NCBI RefSeq assembly: GCF_030944625.1
Contig: NZ_JAUSXY010000001.1
Coordinates: 1,054,001-1,118,000, forward strand
Reading direction: 5' to 3'
Source of the DNA: Arthrobacter sp. SLBN-112
Lineage (GTDB): Bacteria; Actinomycetota; Actinomycetes; Actinomycetales; Micrococcaceae
Length of the DNA stretch: 64,000 nucleotides
Shown here: positions 10,009 to 18,248 of the stretch, piece by piece
Numbering within the stretch: position 1 is the stretch's first letter
Layout of the letters: each line of letters starts with the position of its first letter
Notes under the pieces: generated by a model
Seen by the model: only the letters and a program-made list of their open reading frames with translations
What the model was told of the DNA's origin: nothing
Databases searched by the model: none
Translations under genes and position numbers: made by a program

Positions 10009-10179
10009 GGGTACTCCTGAGGGCCGGGGCTGGGTTGATTGCCCATGCTAGGCAGCCGTGACGACGGCGGTCGAGCGCCTGGTCACGCCCGTTAACTCCG
10101 CGTCACGGCGGGTTAAACGACGCAAAAAACCGACTCATGACGCCGTGCGAAGCCCCGTGAACTTATGCAACCTGCCGCC

Positions 10180-10209
10180 TTGCTGGCCCTTTCCGGGCGG
10201 TCCTAGATT
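10180..10209 (+). promoter_or_regulatory. Candidate sigma-70 promoter of the ABC/monooxygenase operon
   Basis: TTGCTG (10180-10185), an 18-bp spacer and TAGATT (10204-10209), 64 bp before the permease start. The rest of the 264-bp divergent region shows no riboswitch-like fold that I can recognise. Confidence 0.4.
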
Positions 10210-10272
10210 TGCAGCCAGCAGCAGGCCGGAAGGGCCCGAAACATCAACCGACGACAAGAAGCGAGGTGGCGC

Positions 10273-11301
10273 ATGAGTTCAGCAGCAACCAAAGCGGCGC
10301 AGTCACAACGGCCGCAGCCCCCGGCGGCGGAAGCGCCCCCGGCCAACACCGGTGCCCCCGCCGGACAAGCCCCGACGCGGCAGGCGGTGGACTACTCGTC
10401 CTACCGGGTGGTGGCCGCCAGGCATCCGTGGCGCTGGGTGGGGACTGCCGTCGTCGCGCTCGGCGTCCTGGCCGTTGCCTGGTCCCTGGCCACCAACCCG
10501 CGCTGGGAATGGGGGGTCGTGGCCCAGTGGTTCACCGCCCAGTCCGTGGTCAACGGGCTGGTGGAAACCCTGAAGCTGACGGCCATCTCCGGCGTTCTCG
10601 GGTTCGTGCTCGGCTTCATCCTGGCGCTCATGCGGCTTTCGGCATCGCCGCTGCTGGTCTCGGTGTCCTGGACGTTCTCCTGGATCTTCCGGTCCACGCC
10701 GCTGCTGGTCCAGATGCTCCTCTGGTACAACCTGGGCTACCTGTACGAAAAGATCAGTCTGGGGATCCCGTTCACGGATGTCCGGTTCTTCGAGGTGCAG
10801 ACCACCACGCTGATCAGCCAGTTTGCGGCAGCCGTGCTGGGCCTGACCCTGAACCAGGCCGCCTACTCGGCGGAGATTATCCGTGGCGGCATCCTGTCCG
10901 TGGACCACGGCCAACTGGAGGCTGCGGCCGCACTGGGCATCCCGGCCTGGCGCCGCTCCACCCGGATCGTGCTGCCGCAGGCCATGCGGGCCATCCTGCC
11001 CACCGCCTTCAACGAGATCATTGGCCTGGTCAAGGGCACCTCGATCGTCTATGTGCTGGCCTACTCGGAGCTGTTCTACACCGTCCAGGTCATCTACAAC
11101 CGCACGCAGCAGGTCCTGCCGCTGCTGCTGGTGGCCACGCTCTGGTACATCGTGATCACGTCCGTGCTGAGCGTCTTCCAGTACTACATCGAACGGCACT
11201 ACTCCAAGGGTGCGGTGCGGAACCTGCCGCTGACGCCCCTGCAGAAGGCCCGCAAATTCTTCGCCGCCCACGCGGCAGTGCCCAACCGGAGGAACATCTA
11301 A
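10273..11301 (+). CDS. Polar amino acid ABC transporter permease (HisM/GltK type)
   Basis: 342 aa. After a Pro/Ala-rich cytoplasmic N-terminus there are several membrane helices. The EAA-like coupling loop ([18 protein letters not shown]) contacts the ATPase and is typical of the His/Glu/Gln/Arg/opine permease family. Its stop overlaps the ATPase start (TAATG), with GGAGGA at 11288-11293 serving the latter. A single permease gene probably forms a homodimer. It is the first gene of a five-gene operon. Confidence 0.93.
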   Translation: MSSAATKAAQSQRPQPPAAEAPPANTGAPAGQAPTRQAVDYSSYRVVAARHPWRWVGTAVVALGVLAVAWSLATNPRWEWGVVAQWFTAQSVVNGLVETLKLTAISGVLGFVLGFILALMRLSASPLLVSVSWTFSWIFRSTPLLVQMLLWYNLGYLYEKISLGIPFTDVRFFEVQTTTLISQFAAAVLGLTLNQAAYSAEIIRGGILSVDHGQLEAAAALGIPAWRRSTRIVLPQAMRAILPTAFNEIIGLVKGTSIVYVLAYSELFYTVQVIYNRTQQVLPLLLVATLWYIVITSVLSVFQYYIERHYSKGAVRNLPLTPLQKARKFFAAHAAVPNRRNI

Positions 11302-12110
11302 TGACTGCAACCCTTACGGCCCCTCCTGCCACCCGCGGCCTGGTGGAGATCACCGGCGTGCTTAAATCCTTCGGCGCCACCGAAGTCCTCAAAGGCGTCA
11401 GCCTGACCGTTGAACCGGGCGGCGTGGCAGTGATCGTGGGCCCGTCAGGCTCCGGGAAGTCCACACTGCTGCGCACCATCAACCACCTGGAAAAGGTGGA
11501 CGGTGGGCACATCACCATCGACGGGCAGCTGGTGGGCTACGAAATCCGCGGCGACCGGCTGCATGAGCTGCGCGAAAAGGAGATCCTGAAACAGCGCACC
11601 GAGATCGGCATGGTGTTCCAGAACTTCAACCTGTTCCCGCACCTCACCGCGCTGGAGAACGTGGCCGAAGCCCCCGTCGTCGCCCAGGGGCGCACCAAGG
11701 AGGAAGCCCGCCGCCGCGGCCTGGAACTCCTGGACCGGGTGGGCCTCAAGGACCGTGCGGACGCCTATCCCCGCCAGCTCTCCGGCGGCCAGCAGCAGCG
11801 CGTCGCGATTGCCCGCGCACTGGCACTGGAGCCGAAAATCCTGCTGTTCGACGAGCCCACCTCCGCCCTGGACCCCGAGCTGGTCAACGAAGTGCTGGAC
11901 GTCATCCGTGAACTCGCCACGTCCGGCACCACGCTGATCATCGTCACCCATGAGATGGGCTTCGCCCGCGACGTGGCGGACACCGTGGTGTTCATGGACC
12001 AGGGCCAGATCGTGGAGCAGGGCACTCCGCAGGACATTTTCAGCAACCCGCAGGAACCGCGCACCCGGAGCTTCTTCTCCAAGGTGCTGGAACCGGCCTT
12101 CAACATCTAA
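11301..12110 (+). CDS. Polar amino acid ABC transporter ATP-binding protein
   Basis: 269 aa. Walker [10 protein letters not shown] at residues 47-55, signature LSGGQQQR at 160-167 and Walker B LLFDEP at 181-186 are all intact, with the H-loop in THEMGFA. It matches the GlnQ/HisP-type importer ATPases. ATG 11301 overlaps the permease stop and has a strong GGAGGA ribosome site, so longer in-frame extensions upstream are not used. Confidence 0.95.
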   Translation: MTATLTAPPATRGLVEITGVLKSFGATEVLKGVSLTVEPGGVAVIVGPSGSGKSTLLRTINHLEKVDGGHITIDGQLVGYEIRGDRLHELREKEILKQRTEIGMVFQNFNLFPHLTALENVAEAPVVAQGRTKEEARRRGLELLDRVGLKDRADAYPRQLSGGQQQRVAIARALALEPKILLFDEPTSALDPELVNEVLDVIRELATSGTTLIIVTHEMGFARDVADTVVFMDQGQIVEQGTPQDIFSNPQEPRTRSFFSKVLEPAFNI

Positions 12111-12122
12111 AGGACCACCCTC

Positions 12123-13169
12123 ATGGCTTTCCCAACCCACGGCAAACGCCGCAGCCGCGCACTCGCGGTGCTTCCCGCCGTCGTACTCCTTGGCACCGCC
12201 GCGCTGGCAGGGTGCGCCGATCCCGGCGCCTCGGCCGCCAGCAACCCCAGCGGAGGAGCGCAGACGACGGCGGCGCGCAACGGCGTGGTTTACAACACCT
12301 CCCCGGACCAGCAGCGGATCCGGGCCGTGAAGGACCCGGCGCTCGCCGCCAAGGTTCCCGCGCTGATCAGCAAGGACGGCAAGCTGACCGTGGCCACCAC
12401 GGCCGGTTCCATTCCGCTGTCCTTCCACGCCACGGACGACAAGACGCCGATCGGCTCCGAGCTGGACATCGCCCAGCTGGTGGCGGACAAGCTGGGCCTG
12501 GAGCTCGGTGTCCAGGTCACGTCCTGGGAGAACTGGCCGCTGAAGACCCAGTCCGGCGACTTTGAGGCCGTGTTCTCCAACGTGGGGGTGAACAAGGACC
12601 GGGTGAAGCTGTTCGACTTTGCCAGCTACCGCGCCGCCTACATGGGCTTTGAGGCCAAGAAGTCCGCCAGCTACGACATCGAGGGCGCGGACGACATCTC
12701 CGGTCTGAAGGTCTCCGTGGGGTCCGGCACCAACCAGGAGAAGATCCTGCTGGCCTGGAACAAGGAACTTGAAGCCAAGGGCAAGGCCCCGGCCACGCTG
12801 CAGTACTACTCCTCCGACCCCGACACCATCCTGGCGCTGTCCTCCGGCCGGGCGGACCTCAACATCGCCCCCTACCCCTCCACGGTTTACCGGGAAAACA
12901 CCCGCGACGACCTGAAAGTGGTAGGCAAGGTCAACGCCGGCTGGCCGTCCGAAACCCTGGTGGCTGCCACCACGCTGCGGGGCAACGGCCTGGCGCCGGT
13001 CATCTCCGAGGCCCTCAACTCGGCCATCAAGGACGGCTCCTACGGCAAGGTGCTGGGACGCTGGGGCCTGTCCGAGGAAGCGCTGCCGGAATCCAAGACC
13101 ATCACGGATGAGAACTACGCGGCCACCCAGACAACGGCCACCGCCACGCCGTCAGGAAAGGCATCATGA
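12123..13169 (+). CDS. ABC transporter substrate-binding lipoprotein (family 3)
   Basis: 348 aa. A lipoprotein signal with lipobox LAGC (AALAGCADPG) anchors it outside the membrane. The mature part has the family-3 periplasmic-binding pattern (GSELDIAQLVADKLGLEL..., SGDFEAVFSNVGVNKDR, GLKVSVGSGTNQEKIL). It delivers an amino-acid-like ligand to the adjacent permease. The ligand is not defined; pairing with monooxygenases rather than peptidases suggests a sulfur-containing or N-substituted amino acid (inference). Its last codon overlaps the first monooxygenase (ATGA). Confidence 0.92.
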   Translation: MAFPTHGKRRSRALAVLPAVVLLGTAALAGCADPGASAASNPSGGAQTTAARNGVVYNTSPDQQRIRAVKDPALAAKVPALISKDGKLTVATTAGSIPLSFHATDDKTPIGSELDIAQLVADKLGLELGVQVTSWENWPLKTQSGDFEAVFSNVGVNKDRVKLFDFASYRAAYMGFEAKKSASYDIEGADDISGLKVSVGSGTNQEKILLAWNKELEAKGKAPATLQYYSSDPDTILALSSGRADLNIAPYPSTVYRENTRDDLKVVGKVNAGWPSETLVAATTLRGNGLAPVISEALNSAIKDGSYGKVLGRWGLSEEALPESKTITDENYAATQTTATATPSGKAS

Positions 13170-14230
13170 ACGCAGTACGCACAGGGCAGGCAGGGTTCCT
13201 TGCCATCGAGCTCGACGGCGCCGGCTGGGACGGCGCGGACCTCACCCGGGCCGTGCTGGCAGCAGAGTCCGCCGGCTTCCACGCCGCCACGTTCACCGAC
13301 GCACCCGCTCCGGGCCGCGCCAACGCGCTGCAGCGCGCAGCCTTCACCGGGCCCGTCACCCGGACCATGGTTCTGGTGCCCGAGGTGGACACCGTGTACA
13401 CCGAGCCGTTCCACGTTTCCACCCAGCTGGCCAGCCTGGACTACGTGTCAGGCGGCCGGGCCGGGTGGATCGCCACCGCCGCCGAGGCACCTGAGACGGC
13501 TGCCGCGGTCGGACGTTCCGCCATGACCGGCGCCGCTCTGGGCCAGGAAGCCGCCGCGTCCATCGAGGTGTCCCGCCGGCTGTGGGATTCCTGGGAAGAC
13601 GACGCCGTGATTCGCGATGTTGCCACCGGCCGCTATATCGACGTGGACAAGCTGCACTACGCAGATTTCCAGACGCCTGCCGAATTCGCCGGCGCGGGGT
13701 ATTCCGTCAAGGGGCCGTCCATCATCCCGCGGCCGCTCCAGGGGCAGTTGCCGGTATTGGTTCCGGCGTCCCTGCTCGGAGAAGTTTCAGCGGCTGCCGT
13801 GGACGCCGTGCTGGTGTCCGCCCCTGCCGCGGAACTGCTGGCAGCGGAGGTCCGCGACGTCCGGGCCCGGGTGGGTGGGGCCGTTGCGGTGATCGCCGAG
13901 CTCAACGTCGTCCTGGACGCCCGCGGCCAGGCTGCGGCCGGGCGTGCGGCCGGCACCGGGACCGAGCGGGCCGTCTATGCCGGTTCTGCTGCCGGCCTCA
14001 CCGACTTCCTCGCGGAACTCCTGACGGAGGCCGACGGCGTGCGGCTGCACCCGGCGTCGCTCACCGTTGACCTGGAGGAGCTGGGCCGGCTGGTGCTGCC
14101 GGATCTTCGCCGCCGCGGCGCGCTCCAGCCGGTGGTCCAGGACGGGACCTTCCGCGACCTGCTGGGGCTTCCGCGCCCCGCCAGCCGCTACGCAACCGCC
14201 TCCGCTGCGCCCGCCGGCGCCGGAAAGTAA
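13166..14230 (+). CDS. LLM-class flavin-dependent oxidoreductase (short form)
   Basis: 354 aa. Luciferase-like (beta/alpha)8 architecture: FHVSTQLASLDYVSGGRAGWI and the ESAGFHAATFTD opening are family hallmarks, as are SRRLWDSWEDDAV and the FQTPAEFAGAGYSVKGPS block that follows the FMN site in NtaA/DszA-like proteins. The ATGA overlap with the binding-protein gene indicates translational coupling. It probably works with the second monooxygenase downstream. An external FMN reductase is not encoded nearby. Confidence 0.88.
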   Translation: MNAVRTGQAGFLAIELDGAGWDGADLTRAVLAAESAGFHAATFTDAPAPGRANALQRAAFTGPVTRTMVLVPEVDTVYTEPFHVSTQLASLDYVSGGRAGWIATAAEAPETAAAVGRSAMTGAALGQEAAASIEVSRRLWDSWEDDAVIRDVATGRYIDVDKLHYADFQTPAEFAGAGYSVKGPSIIPRPLQGQLPVLVPASLLGEVSAAAVDAVLVSAPAAELLAAEVRDVRARVGGAVAVIAELNVVLDARGQAAAGRAAGTGTERAVYAGSAAGLTDFLAELLTEADGVRLHPASLTVDLEELGRLVLPDLRRRGALQPVVQDGTFRDLLGLPRPASRYATASAAPAGAGK

Positions 14231-14239
14231 GGAAAAACC

Positions 14240-15613
14240 GTGACACAGCACACCCGTGCTAAATCCGAGGTCTTTGTGCCGTCCGGCCAGATCCAGTTCG
14301 GCGTCTTCTTCCAGGGCGTCAACTCGGGCACCATCTGGAAGGCGGCGGAATCCGGCTCGCAGACGGACTTCGAATCGTTCCGCCGGATCGCCCAGACCGC
14401 CGAGCGGGGGCTGTTCGCGGCGTTCTTCCTGGGGGAGGGGCTGCGCCTGCGGGAGCATCTGGGCCGCCCGCACGCGCTGGACGTGGTGGGCCGGCCGGAC
14501 GCGCAGACCATGCTCGCGGCCCTGGCCTCGGTGACTAAGAACATCGGCCTGGTGGCCACCCAAAACACCACGTACAACGATCCGGCAGACCTGGCGCACC
14601 GGCTCGCGTCGTTGGACCTGATCTCGGGCGGGCGTGCGGCGTGGAACATCGTGACCACTGACAATGCCTGGACCGGGGCGAACTTCCGCCGCGGCGGCTA
14701 CCTGGACCACGCGGACCGATACAGGCACGCCGAGGCGTTTGTGGAAACCGCCAAACGGATCTGGGACTCGTGGGAAACGCCGGACGGCCCCGCGCGCCGG
14801 GTGCTCCATGAGGGCCAGCACTACACGGTGGACGTGACACCGCGGCTGCCGCGCAGTGCCCAGTACCGGCCGGTGCTGTTCCAGGCCGGTGACTCGCCGG
14901 AAGGCCGCAACTTCGCGGCCCGGCAGGCGGACGTGATCTTCTCTGCCCACCCCAAGTTCGACGACGCCGTGGAGTTCCGCAAGGACCTGGTGGAGCGGTC
15001 CGTGGCCGCCGGCCGCGGGGCCAACGCCGTACAGATCATGCCGGCCAGCGAGTTCATCCTGGCGCCCACCGCCGCCGAAGCCGCGGAGAAGAAGGAGTGG
15101 GTGCGCAGCCTGCAGATCGGCCCGCAGCAGGCCATCGCCTACCTGGAGCAGTTCTGGGGCCGCGAACTGTCCTCCTACGATCCGGACGGCCCGCTGCCGG
15201 AGATCGACCCCGTGGTGGAAGAAACGTCCGAAACCCGGGGCAGCGGCTTCCACGGCGCCAAGGCCCGGCAGTTGACGGATCAGTGGCGGGCTGAGGCCAA
15301 GGACAAGGGGCTGTCCATCCGGCAGTTCGTCACCTCGAAGACCGCGCGGATCGATTCCACCTTCACCGGCTCCTACACCGCCGTGGCCGACCACCTGGCC
15401 GAGTACGCCAGGGTGGGCGCCGTGGACGGGTTCAACATTTCACCCTGGCTGATCCCGACGGGCCTGGACGACATTGTGAACCACCTGGTGCCGGAACTGC
15501 AGGAACGCGGCGTGTACCCCGCCGGGTACCGGGGCAGCACGCTCCGCGAGCACCTGGGGTTGGAGACGCCGGTGCGTACCGCCGATGAGGCCGCCGCGGC
15601 GGTTCGGGCCTGA
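14240..15613 (+). CDS. FMN-dependent monooxygenase of the NtaA/SnaA/DszA family
   Basis: 457 aa, the normal family length. Recognisable blocks are QFGVFFQGVN near the start, TAERGLFAAFFLGEG, RLASLDLISGGRAAWNIVTT, ADRYRHAEAFVETAKRIWDSWE and a C-terminal GVYPAGYRGSTLREHLGL. Members of this family cleave C-N or C-S bonds (nitrilotriacetate, dibenzothiophene sulfone, alkyl sulfides) with FMNH2 and O2. It starts at GTG 14240 with AAGGAAAA upstream. It is last in the operon and is followed by a repeat-type hairpin. Confidence 0.92.
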   Translation: MTQHTRAKSEVFVPSGQIQFGVFFQGVNSGTIWKAAESGSQTDFESFRRIAQTAERGLFAAFFLGEGLRLREHLGRPHALDVVGRPDAQTMLAALASVTKNIGLVATQNTTYNDPADLAHRLASLDLISGGRAAWNIVTTDNAWTGANFRRGGYLDHADRYRHAEAFVETAKRIWDSWETPDGPARRVLHEGQHYTVDVTPRLPRSAQYRPVLFQAGDSPEGRNFAARQADVIFSAHPKFDDAVEFRKDLVERSVAAGRGANAVQIMPASEFILAPTAAEAAEKKEWVRSLQIGPQQAIAYLEQFWGRELSSYDPDGPLPEIDPVVEETSETRGSGFHGAKARQLTDQWRAEAKDKGLSIRQFVTSKTARIDSTFTGSYTAVADHLAEYARVGAVDGFNISPWLIPTGLDDIVNHLVPELQERGVYPAGYRGSTLREHLGLETPVRTADEAAAAVRA

Positions 15614-15660
15614 TGCGCTGGGCCGGTTTCGCTGGGAGGGCCGGGTTGGCTGGGAGGGGC

Positions 15661-15690
15661 GACGACGGCGGCGAAGTAAGTGCCGTCGTC
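15661..15690 (+). repeat. Dispersed intergenic hairpin, copy 1
   Basis: Arms GACGACGGC / GCCGTCGTC with a 12-nt loop, extended by an imperfect GGGAGGGGC / GGCCCTTCCC outer stem. Similar elements lie at 22737 and 37952. It sits 47 bp after the second monooxygenase gene and may act as its terminator. Confidence 0.7.
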
Positions 15691-15783
15691 GGCCCTTCCC
15701 GGGGGGAAGCCGCCTTGGGGGACGGTTCGCAGGGGACCGCCAGGCTCCAGCTGACGGTATGGGAGCAGTGGGTTTAGGCTTCG

Positions 15784-15799
15784 ATTGCGTAAACGCAAT
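15784..15799. promoter_or_regulatory. Palindromic candidate operator upstream of the MFS gene
   Basis: ATTGCGTAAACGCAAT: perfect 7-bp arms around an AA centre, in an AT-rich stretch about 290 bp before the MFS start. The form suits LacI- or IclR-type regulators, none of which is encoded next to it. Confidence 0.4.
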
Positions 15800-16088
15800 G
15801 GCTCGCAAGTTAGATGTTCTACTAGGCCGGGCAGAGCTATCTATTCGCCAAAATCAGGGACTGATTTATCCCTTGCATAACCGCAACAGTTGCTATTAAA
15901 TGAAGGCATGGCCCGCGTGAGGGGCCCGCCAGCAGGCCAACGCGCTGGTTGCACCGCCGCACTGACGGCTCCCCCGCGAAGACCTTCTCATTCCGTCCTG
16001 CGGCGGAAAGCGCCCCACTTGGGTCCGCGGAAGAGTAAAACGGGCTGGGGCGCGATTCAATAAGCCATATTGCGAAGGAGCAACTCCG

Positions 16089-17439
16089 ATGGCACGCAAC
16101 CTCACGTCAGTACCGGCCGTAGGCAACGCCCGGTGGAAGCGGCTGATCCCTGTCGCCATCATCGTCTACATCATCTCGTTCATGGACAGAACCAATATCG
16201 GGTTCGCCCTCAACGGACTCCACCAGGACCTGGGCATTGACGCCGCCCAACAGGGACTGGCCGCCGGCATCTTCTTTATCGGCTACCTCGTTCTGCAGAT
16301 ACCCGGTGGCTATCTCGCCGAACACTGGAGTGCCAAGAAGTTCGTGGGCATCATGGTCCTTATCTGGGGTGTGCTGGCCGTGCTTTCCGGGTTCATCCAG
16401 GATTTCACCCAGCTGCTTGTGGTGCGTTTCTTCCTTGGCGTCGCCGAGGCCGGGATTTGGCCCGCGATCCTTGTCCTGATCAGCCACTGGTTCCCCGCCG
16501 CTGAACGCGCCCGGGCCTACGCATTCTGGATGATGAACATCGCCATCGCTTCCATCATCACCGCGCCCCTCTCCGGGTGGATCCTGTCCTTCTCGGACTG
16601 GCGGTGGCTGTTCATCATCGAGGGCATCTTCCCGTTCGTCATCGCCGCACCCCTGTGGTGGGCGCTGATCGCTGACTATCCCCGTGAAGCCAAGTGGTGC
16701 TCCGTCCAGGAGCGGGAGTACATAGAGAACGGACTTGCTGCCGATGCGGCAGCACATCCGCAACAGGAAAAGCTTGGCCTGCGCCACGTCGTGTCCAACT
16801 CAGTGGTGTGGCGGCTGACCCTGGTGTACTTCCTCATCCAGATCGGCTTCTACGGCATCAACATCTGGCTCCCGCATGTGATCAAGACGATCACCTCCGG
16901 GAATTCCGTGGAGGTTGGCCTGATCACCGCGATCCCCTACGTGCTGGCGATGGTGGGCCTCTGGTACAACGCCAAGGCCGCTGACCGTACGGGCCCGCTA
17001 CTCCACCCATGTGCTCCTTTCGATGGCCGTGGGTGCTGTCACCCTGGTGCTCTCGGTGGCAACCGGGGATAACATTCCGTTCCTCGCGGTCACCCTGATC
17101 AGCATCGCCGTCGCCGGCGCACTGGCCTATGACGGCCCGTTCTGGGCCTCCGCGTCCCGGGCAATGCCAGTGGCTGTGGCCGGCACCGCCATGGGCCTGA
17201 TCAACGCCGTAGGCAACCTCGGCGGGTTCGTCGGGCCCTATGTTGGCGGGTACCTGCAGGACGTGACGCACGGCAGCTTCCTTGCCACGTCCATTTTCCT
17301 GGCATGTTGTCTGTTGGCAGCCGGCCTGGTGATGCTAAGCCTCCGGCGCGGCGGTGACCGGCCGGTGGCAGGTGGGCCGCTGCAGGAAGGGAAACAGGGA
17401 AGGGCCGGTGCAGAAAAACCAACGCACAACATTTCCTGA
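16089..17439 (+). CDS. MFS transporter, anion:cation symporter (ACS) family, apparent frameshift
   Basis: About 450 aa if repaired. The first part (frame 3) has the MFS start FMDRTNIGFALNGL and typical GWSAKK/AEAGIWPA loops of the ACS family, which imports organic acids such as phthalate, tartrate or hydroxyphenylacetate. Frame 3 runs into nonsense after KAADRTG. Frame 1 resumes with STHVLLSMAVGAVTL and the last helices, including LINAVGNLGGFVGPYVGGYL. Deleting one C from CCC (16994-16996) restores D-R-T-G-R-Y-S-T-H. ATG 16089 has GAAGGAG upstream. No linked catabolic gene reveals the substrate. Confidence 0.85.
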
Positions 17440-17480
17440 CACTGCGCTTGTCGCGGCCCATTTGCACCGAAGTTGAATGG

Positions 17481-17513
17481 GGCCGGCTGCCGCACTTAGT
17501 GCGGTAGCCGGCC
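17481..17513. terminator. Bidirectional terminator between the MFS gene and the Cys-rich peptide gene
   Basis: 15-bp stem GGCCGGCTGCCGCAC / GTGCGGTAGCCGGCC (one G-T pair) with a TTA loop. It abuts the stop codon of the minus-strand peptide gene at 17514. Confidence 0.75.
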
Positions 17514-17597
17514 TTAGTCGGTCTCAGGACTACAGCAGTAGAAGCAATCTCCCGTATCGCAATCGTCAGTTGTTTCTTGAGTTTGAAGTTCACTCAT
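17514..17597 (-). CDS. 27-residue acidic Cys-rich peptide, unknown function
   Basis: A short open frame encodes a peptide beginning MSELQTQETTDD, followed by CDTGDCFYCC and ending SPETD: four Cys (C-x4-C-x2-CC), many acidic residues, no membrane segment. GAAAGGAATC lies just upstream of the ATG, a good ribosome site. A terminator stem begins at the base after the stop codon, as expected for a real short transcript. The size and the Leu/Glu/Thr-rich front with a Cys cluster at the end recall precursor peptides of modified natural products or small metal-binding peptides. No modifying enzyme is adjacent, so function is open. Confidence 0.6.
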   Translation of the reverse strand: MSELQTQETTDDCDTGDCFYCCSPETD

Positions 17598-17697
17598 TTT
17601 GATTCCTTTCGGATGGATGGTGGGAAGACAATTTTGGTTATGGTTCGACGGGTCCCGGGCTCCGACGGTCGGGACCCGTATGGCCGTGTCACTCCCG

Positions 17698-18142
17698 CTA
17701 GAGAAAACCTGTGGGGAGCAAGAGCGCCCACGCCATGGCCGGGGCAACCAGGACCACCGCTCCGGCGTAGAACATGAGTTGGCGGTAGACCCGCTGCCGG
17801 TCGTCTTCCTGGGCGTTGGCGACTACCAGGGCGCCATCGGTGGAGAAAGGCGAAACATCCACCACGGTTGCGGACTCGCGGTCACGTTGTTCCCTGCGCC
17901 AGCCGCCGATGGAGGGTGACGCCGTCGCTGCGCAGGAAGAGTTCGCGGTCGTTTCCGGGCTCCTTGAGGATCCATATCATGGTGCCGTCAAGGGCAAGCA
18001 TATCGATCCGGCCGGCCGCGATGTGGCGCCCGTTCCGGCGTATTTCCACTTCGTCTGAACGGGAGAGCGTGCACCAGTTGGGTATTGGCTGTCCACGCGG
18101 AGGGCGGCGGGGCACTCCATTGCGTTCGCTGTTTGTTTCCAC
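17698..18142 (-). CDS. Small protein with C-terminal membrane helix (apparent frameshift)
   Basis: A GTG start at 18142 with AGGAAGGA upstream opens an 86-codon frame (…EVEIRRNGRHIAAGRIDMLALDG…), a beta-rich module like small actinobacterial unknowns. It ends at 17882. The next frame continues with strong GC3 bias and encodes RDRESATVVDVSPFSTDG, then VYRQLMFYAGAVVLVAPAM and AWALLLPTGFL, a single membrane helix ending at 17698. Removing one base from the CCC at 17892-17894 (GGG on the coding strand) fuses both into about 147 aa. Alternatively there are two genes, the second from GTG 17865 with a weak ribosome site. Function unknown. Confidence 0.5.
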
Positions 18143-18190
18143 TGCCTGAGTCCTTCCTGTGTGTTCTTGCGTGCCGTGCCGGCAAAGCTA

Positions 18191-18218
18191 GCCCGGGACC
18201 CCTGCTGGGATCCCGGGC
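18191..18218 (-). terminator. Hairpin after dctA
   Basis: GCCCGGGACCCC / GGGATCCCGGGC, 12 bp with one mismatch and a TGCT loop, just beyond the dctA stop on the minus strand. It separates dctA from the small genes downstream. Confidence 0.6.
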
Positions 18219-18248
18219 AAACACTGGGGGTGGTGGCCTGCCGGCAGG

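Larger units (their letters stand above)
15614..16088. other. Intergenic region (475 bp)
   Basis: It holds the dispersed hairpin at 15661-15690, the palindrome at 15784-15799 and an AT-richer stretch (15780-15900) that probably contains the promoter of the MFS gene. No gene is supported here. Confidence 0.7.

Noticed and set aside
10058..10272. Possible SAM-type riboswitch before the ABC/monooxygenase operon
   Set aside because: The region has GC-rich inverted pieces, but I cannot match the conserved core of any SAM class; not claimed.
17514..17747. 77-codon minus-strand frame that includes the Cys-rich peptide
   Set aside because: The upstream 50 residues lack protein character; the ATG at 17597 has the ribosome site, so only the last 27 codons are accepted.
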